From: an uncultured Eubacteriales bacterium
Lineage (GTDB): Bacteria; Bacillota; Clostridia; Oscillospirales; CAG-272
Length of the DNA stretch: 17,253 bases
Reading direction: 5' to 3'
Assembly: GCA_934489945.1 (NCBI GenBank)
Contig: CAKSSY010000038.1
Coordinates: 1 to 17,253, forward strand
The notes beneath the pieces were generated by a model. It saw only the letters and a list, made by a program, of their open reading frames with translations. It did no database searches and had not been told where the DNA came from. Made by a program: the position numbers and the translations under genes. This document shows positions 14,618-17,253 of this stretch, one piece after another; position 1 is the stretch's first letter, and the number at the start of each line of letters is the position of its first letter.

Positions 14618-15169
14618 TCACCAATCGGATTTTTGGCGAACAAAAGCCGCAATCACACTTGCTATGCCGAACAGAATCAGATACACCGCCACAAAACAAC
14701 CCAGAACTCGGATCGTCAAAAAAGAAAGAACCGGACTGAGCAACATCATAAAACCTAGAAACAGACCGAGAATGTTCAAAATCAGAGAAAAATAGTAATA
14801 AAACGGGTTACCGATCAGCCGGATCAGATTGGCACGGGTAAGTTCCGCAATACAGTGTGCAATGAACCATACCGGCAACAAGACGGTCAGTGCCCACTTG
14901 CCCACATCCGGGTTGGCAAGCAACATCACCCCACACATAACACTTAAAATTCCCGTAATCAACGAAAGCATAGGACCGAAACCGGTAAACCGAGACAACC
15001 GAACATATAGAATTATATCTTCTATCCCCATAACGATTGCAAAAATCCCATAAACCACAACTGCCCCAGTCAACATACTATCAGGACGAATCAATGTGAA
15101 AACACCCAAAGCAACCAAAAGCAAACCGATAATCAATTTACTCCATTCAAAACCGATTTTCTTTTTCAT
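14618..15169 (-). CDS. DUF308 / HdeD-family integral membrane protein
   Basis: A 183-residue, very hydrophobic protein with a short basic N-terminus (MKKKIGFEW) and about six membrane helices arranged as repeated hairpins. Stretches such as GLLLVALGVFTLIRP, ITGILSVMCGVMLLANP and ILNILGLFLGFMMLLSP show the repeated GxxxxxxGxxLLxxP pattern of the DUF308/HdeD family. HdeD is linked to acid stress in enteric bacteria; the role in Clostridia is unknown. The ATG overlaps the ftsH stop by 4 nt (ATGA), so the two are co-transcribed and probably translationally coupled. A strong terminator follows. The context suggests a membrane-stress role or an FtsH partner or substrate, but that is inference. Confidence 0.85.
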   Translation of the reverse strand: MKKKIGFEWSKLIIGLLLVALGVFTLIRPDSMLTGAVVVYGIFAIVMGIEDIILYVRLSRFTGFGPMLSLITGILSVMCGVMLLANPDVGKWALTVLLPVWFIAHCIAELTRANLIRLIGNPFYYYFSLILNILGLFLGFMMLLSPVLSFLTIRVLGCFVAVYLILFGIASVIAAFVRQKSDW

Positions 15170-16995
15170 ACTGCATTTCCGTCCCTTTTGTTCAGAATTG
15201 TCATAAACTCACCGCCGGTAATGGTTTCTTTCTCATACAGATAGTTTGCCAACTCGTCCAGCTTTCCGCGATTATCCGCAAGAAGTTTGCGAGCTTTCTC
15301 GTGTTGTGTTTTGACTGTTTCCACAACCTTCCGATCAATTTCTTTTTGCATATCCGACGAGCAAGCCAACGATGTGTCGCCACCAAGATATTGATTGCTT
15401 ACCGTTTCCATCGCCACCATGTCAAATTCATCGGTCATACCGTATCGGGTAATCATCGCACGGGCAATTTTGGTCGCCTGTTCAATGTCGTTGGAGGCAC
15501 CGGTGGTGATCTGTCCGAATACAATCTCCTCCGCCGCACGACCGCCGGTCAACGTGGCAATTTTGTTTTCCAACTCCTCTTTTGTCATAAGTACCTTATC
15601 ATTCTGCTCAACCTGCATGGTGTAGCCAAGTGCGCCGGATGTGCGGGGAATAATTGTAATCTTCTGCACAGGTGCAGAAGCCGTCTGCAAAGCGGCAACC
15701 AAAGCGTGACCGATCTCGTGATAGGCAACGACTTTCTTTTCCGCATCTGTCATGATAGCGTTCTTCTTCTGATAGCCGGCGATTACAACCTCAATACTTT
15801 CTTCAAGGTCTGCCTGCTCCACTACAGTGCGCCCGCTACGAACGGCGCGCAGTGCAGCCTCATTGATAATATTTGCCAATTCCGCACCGGATGTACCGGA
15901 AGCCATACGGGCAATCGTGTGGAAGTCCACATTGTCTGCCGTTTTGATTTTCTTTGCGTGGACCTTCAGGATTGCTTCCCGTCCTGCCAGATCGGGCAGT
16001 TCTACGGGAACGCGGCGATCAAAGCGACCGGGACGAGTCAGTGCGGGATCAAGAGATTCCGGACGGTTGGTTGCCGCCAGAATAATCACGCCGTTATTCC
16101 CCTCAAAGCCGTCCATTTCGGTGAGAAGCTGGTTTAATGTCTGTTCCCGCTCATCATTCCCGCCAATCTGACCGTCACGTTTTTTACCGATGGCGTCGAT
16201 TTCGTCGATAAAGACGATACAAGGTGCTTTTTCCTTTGCCTGTGCAAAAAGATCGCGCACTTTCGATGCACCCATACCGACGAACATTTCCACAAATTCA
16301 GAACCGGACATGGAGAAAAACGGCACGCCTGCTTCCCCTGCAACCGCCTTCGCCAGCATGGTTTTACCGGTACCGGGAGGTCCGACAAGCAATACGCCCT
16401 TTGGCATGGATGCACCGACATCGGAGTATTTTTTCGGATTGTGCAGATAATCCACGATTTCCGCAAGATTTTCTTTTGCCTCGTCCTCGCCCGCCACATC
16501 GGCAAAACGAATACCATCGCTTGATGGAACATAGACCTTGGCATTGCTCTTTCCCATGCCAAACGCCATCGCATTCGGTCCGCCCGCCTGTGACATCATT
16601 TTCTTAGCCATATACTGCCCCAAAGCAGTGAAAATCAAAATAGGCAAAATAAAGGTCAGGAAAAAGCTGAGCAGAGGCGACATTCCTTTTTCAATATACC
16701 GGGTAAATTTTGCGCCGGAATCATAGAGCCGTTCGGTCAATGTCGGGTCATTCATCGCGCCAGTCTTGTAGACCTGCTCGTTGTCCTTGTCCGTGAAAAC
16801 GATCTCAGAATCATTGATCTCCACACTGCCGATATTTTTTTCTTCTATCATTTTCATGAAGGTACCATAATCAACTTCTTTTACCCTGGCATTGGCAAGC
16901 AATGGGGAGACCACCATATTAAACACTAAAATAACCAGCAACACAATACCATAATAATAGATTAAAGGTTTTCTCGGCGATTTAACTTCTTTCAT
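15166..16995 (-). CDS. ftsH: ATP-dependent zinc metalloprotease FtsH
   Basis: A 609-residue FtsH. It has membrane helix 1 (about 11-33), an extracytoplasmic domain, and membrane helix 2 (about 106-128). The AAA+ module carries Walker A GPPGTGKT (205-212), Walker B VFIDEIDA (261-268) and the second region of homology AATNRPESLDPALTRPGRFD with arginine fingers R321 and R324. The protease domain has the zinc motif HEIGH (426-430) and a further ligand in SNDIEQAT (D503). FtsH hexamers extract and degrade membrane and regulatory proteins, and act in sporulation in Bacillus. HEIGH replaces the more usual HEAGH but keeps all catalytic residues. AGGAGG lies 6 nt before the ATG. The upstream leader and repeats (17030-17253) may control it; the usual tilS-hpt neighbours would lie outside the window. 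Confidence 0.97.
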   Translation of the reverse strand: MKEVKSPRKPLIYYYGIVLLVILVFNMVVSPLLANARVKEVDYGTFMKMIEEKNIGSVEINDSEIVFTDKDNEQVYKTGAMNDPTLTERLYDSGAKFTRYIEKGMSPLLSFFLTFILPILIFTALGQYMAKKMMSQAGGPNAMAFGMGKSNAKVYVPSSDGIRFADVAGEDEAKENLAEIVDYLHNPKKYSDVGASMPKGVLLVGPPGTGKTMLAKAVAGEAGVPFFSMSGSEFVEMFVGMGASKVRDLFAQAKEKAPCIVFIDEIDAIGKKRDGQIGGNDEREQTLNQLLTEMDGFEGNNGVIILAATNRPESLDPALTRPGRFDRRVPVELPDLAGREAILKVHAKKIKTADNVDFHTIARMASGTSGAELANIINEAALRAVRSGRTVVEQADLEESIEVVIAGYQKKNAIMTDAEKKVVAYHEIGHALVAALQTASAPVQKITIIPRTSGALGYTMQVEQNDKVLMTKEELENKIATLTGGRAAEEIVFGQITTGASNDIEQATKIARAMITRYGMTDEFDMVAMETVSNQYLGGDTSLACSSDMQKEIDRKVVETVKTQHEKARKLLADNRGKLDELANYLYEKETITGGEFMTILNKRDGNAV

Positions 16996-17029
16996 ACGAT
17001 TCCTCCTAACATTCTATTGTTTTTTATAC

Positions 17030-17062
17030 TGCGAACATCTTCTGCGTTCGCACATAGTGCGA
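17030..17062 (-). promoter_or_regulatory. Two overlapping, mutually exclusive hairpins in the ftsH leader
   Basis: TGCGAAC (17030-17036) can pair with GTTCGCA (17046-17052), 7 bp with a 9-nt loop. Alternatively TCGCAC (17048-17053) pairs with GTGCGA (17057-17062), 6 bp with a 3-nt loop. The two share 17048-17052 and cannot both form. They lie 35-67 nt upstream of the ftsH ATG. This resembles a two-state leader, but both stems are short and neither CIRCE nor a CtsR operator is present. Confidence 0.4.
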
Positions 17063-17077
17063 TAAAACGATGGTTTA

Positions 17078-17253
17078 CAATTCTTCCTGTGACATTATAC
17101 TATGAAGCAAAAATGCTTGCTCGCAAGGGCATTTTTGCGAAGCCGTCAATGCCACAGCCGTGTCCCACGACACGGCGAGGGCGCAAGCCCGAGAAGAATT
17201 GCCTGCAATTCTTCTCTGTGGCTATTATACCATGAAGCAAAAATGCTTGCTCG
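17078..17253. repeat. Tandem ~130-bp structured repeat, one full and two partial copies
   Basis: ATTATACyATGAAGCAAAAA continues to TGCTTGCTCG at both 17094-17123 and 17224-17253, identical at 29 of 30 positions and 130 bp apart. Similarity extends to the left (CAATTCTTC, CTGTG), so 17078-17093 looks like the degraded end of an earlier copy. Each unit starts with hairpin A (GCAAAAATGC 17107-17116 with GCATTTTTGC 17129-17138). A second module follows, 17151-17222: outer stem GCCACA/TGTGGC enclosing GCCGTGTC/GACACGGC (17157-17176), GGGC-GCAA-GCCC (17179-17190) and the 12-bp GAGAAGAATTGC/GCAATTCTTCTC (17191-17216). The array runs past the window edge. It is non-coding; mobility or function is unknown. 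Confidence 0.88.

Noticed and set aside
15301..16137. 278-codon plus-strand open frame
   Set aside because: Antisense to the ftsH AAA+ and protease domains.
17151..17222. tRNA or tRNA-like gene, because the fold is a 72-nt cloverleaf
   Set aside because: The arm lengths (8, 4 and 12 bp), a 2-nt loop, and the lack of T-loop, D-loop and anticodon-loop signatures rule out a normal tRNA.
17017..17235. 72-codon plus-strand open frame at the right end
   Set aside because: It consists of leader hairpins and the palindromic repeat; the encoded peptide simply translates inverted repeats.
17078..17253. CRISPR array
   Set aside because: The repeated unit is about 130 bp with internal palindromes; there are no short regularly spaced direct repeats, unique spacers or cas genes.

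Overview
The window is chromosomal housekeeping DNA from a low-to-moderate GC, Gram-positive Clostridia-type bacterium, probably in the Oscillospirales/Ruminococcaceae neighbourhood. This rests on gene content and order: a spoVB/yabM - mazG - hup - yabO(rqcP) - [yabP] block, a recJ - relA - dtd - hemZ block, membrane diadenylate cyclase CdaA, and AGGAGG-type ribosome binding sites. The sporulation-linked genes suggest a spore-forming lineage, but no species can be named. Every credible gene is on the minus strand, so the window reads from right to left. I see no rRNA, tRNA, CRISPR array, transposase, prophage or defence gene.

Right end (16996-17253): a repeat-rich region upstream of ftsH. It holds one full and two partial copies of an approximately 130-bp unit whose core can fold into an almost fully paired four-way junction, followed by a leader with two overlapping hairpins. 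Then come ftsH (membrane protease) and a DUF308 membrane protein, coupled by a 4-nt overlap and closed by a strong intrinsic terminator at about 14509-14547.

Centre (831-14387): a consensus promoter starts eleven tightly packed genes: cdaA, a 69-residue membrane protein in the usual cdaR slot, a COG2509 FAD enzyme, an RseC-like protein, recJ, relA, dtd, hemZ, mtaD, spoVB and mazG. All gaps are 22 bp or less, or the genes overlap, so they could form one transcript of about 13.5 kb. It would join c-di-AMP synthesis, (p)ppGpp synthesis/hydrolysis, single-strand DNA degradation, D-aminoacyl-tRNA proofreading, a radical-SAM enzyme, nucleoside deamination, a lipid-linked precursor flippase and NTP clean-up.

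Left end (1-781): hup has its own near-consensus promoter, followed by a hairpin that could attenuate read-through into rqcP (ribosome quality control). The first 10 bases hold the start of a further gene, by synteny probably yabP.

Most of the window is conventional. The least explained items are the four-way-junction repeat beside ftsH, the minimal protein replacing CdaR, the FAD-enzyme/RseC pair, and the leader hairpins of ftsH and cdaA.
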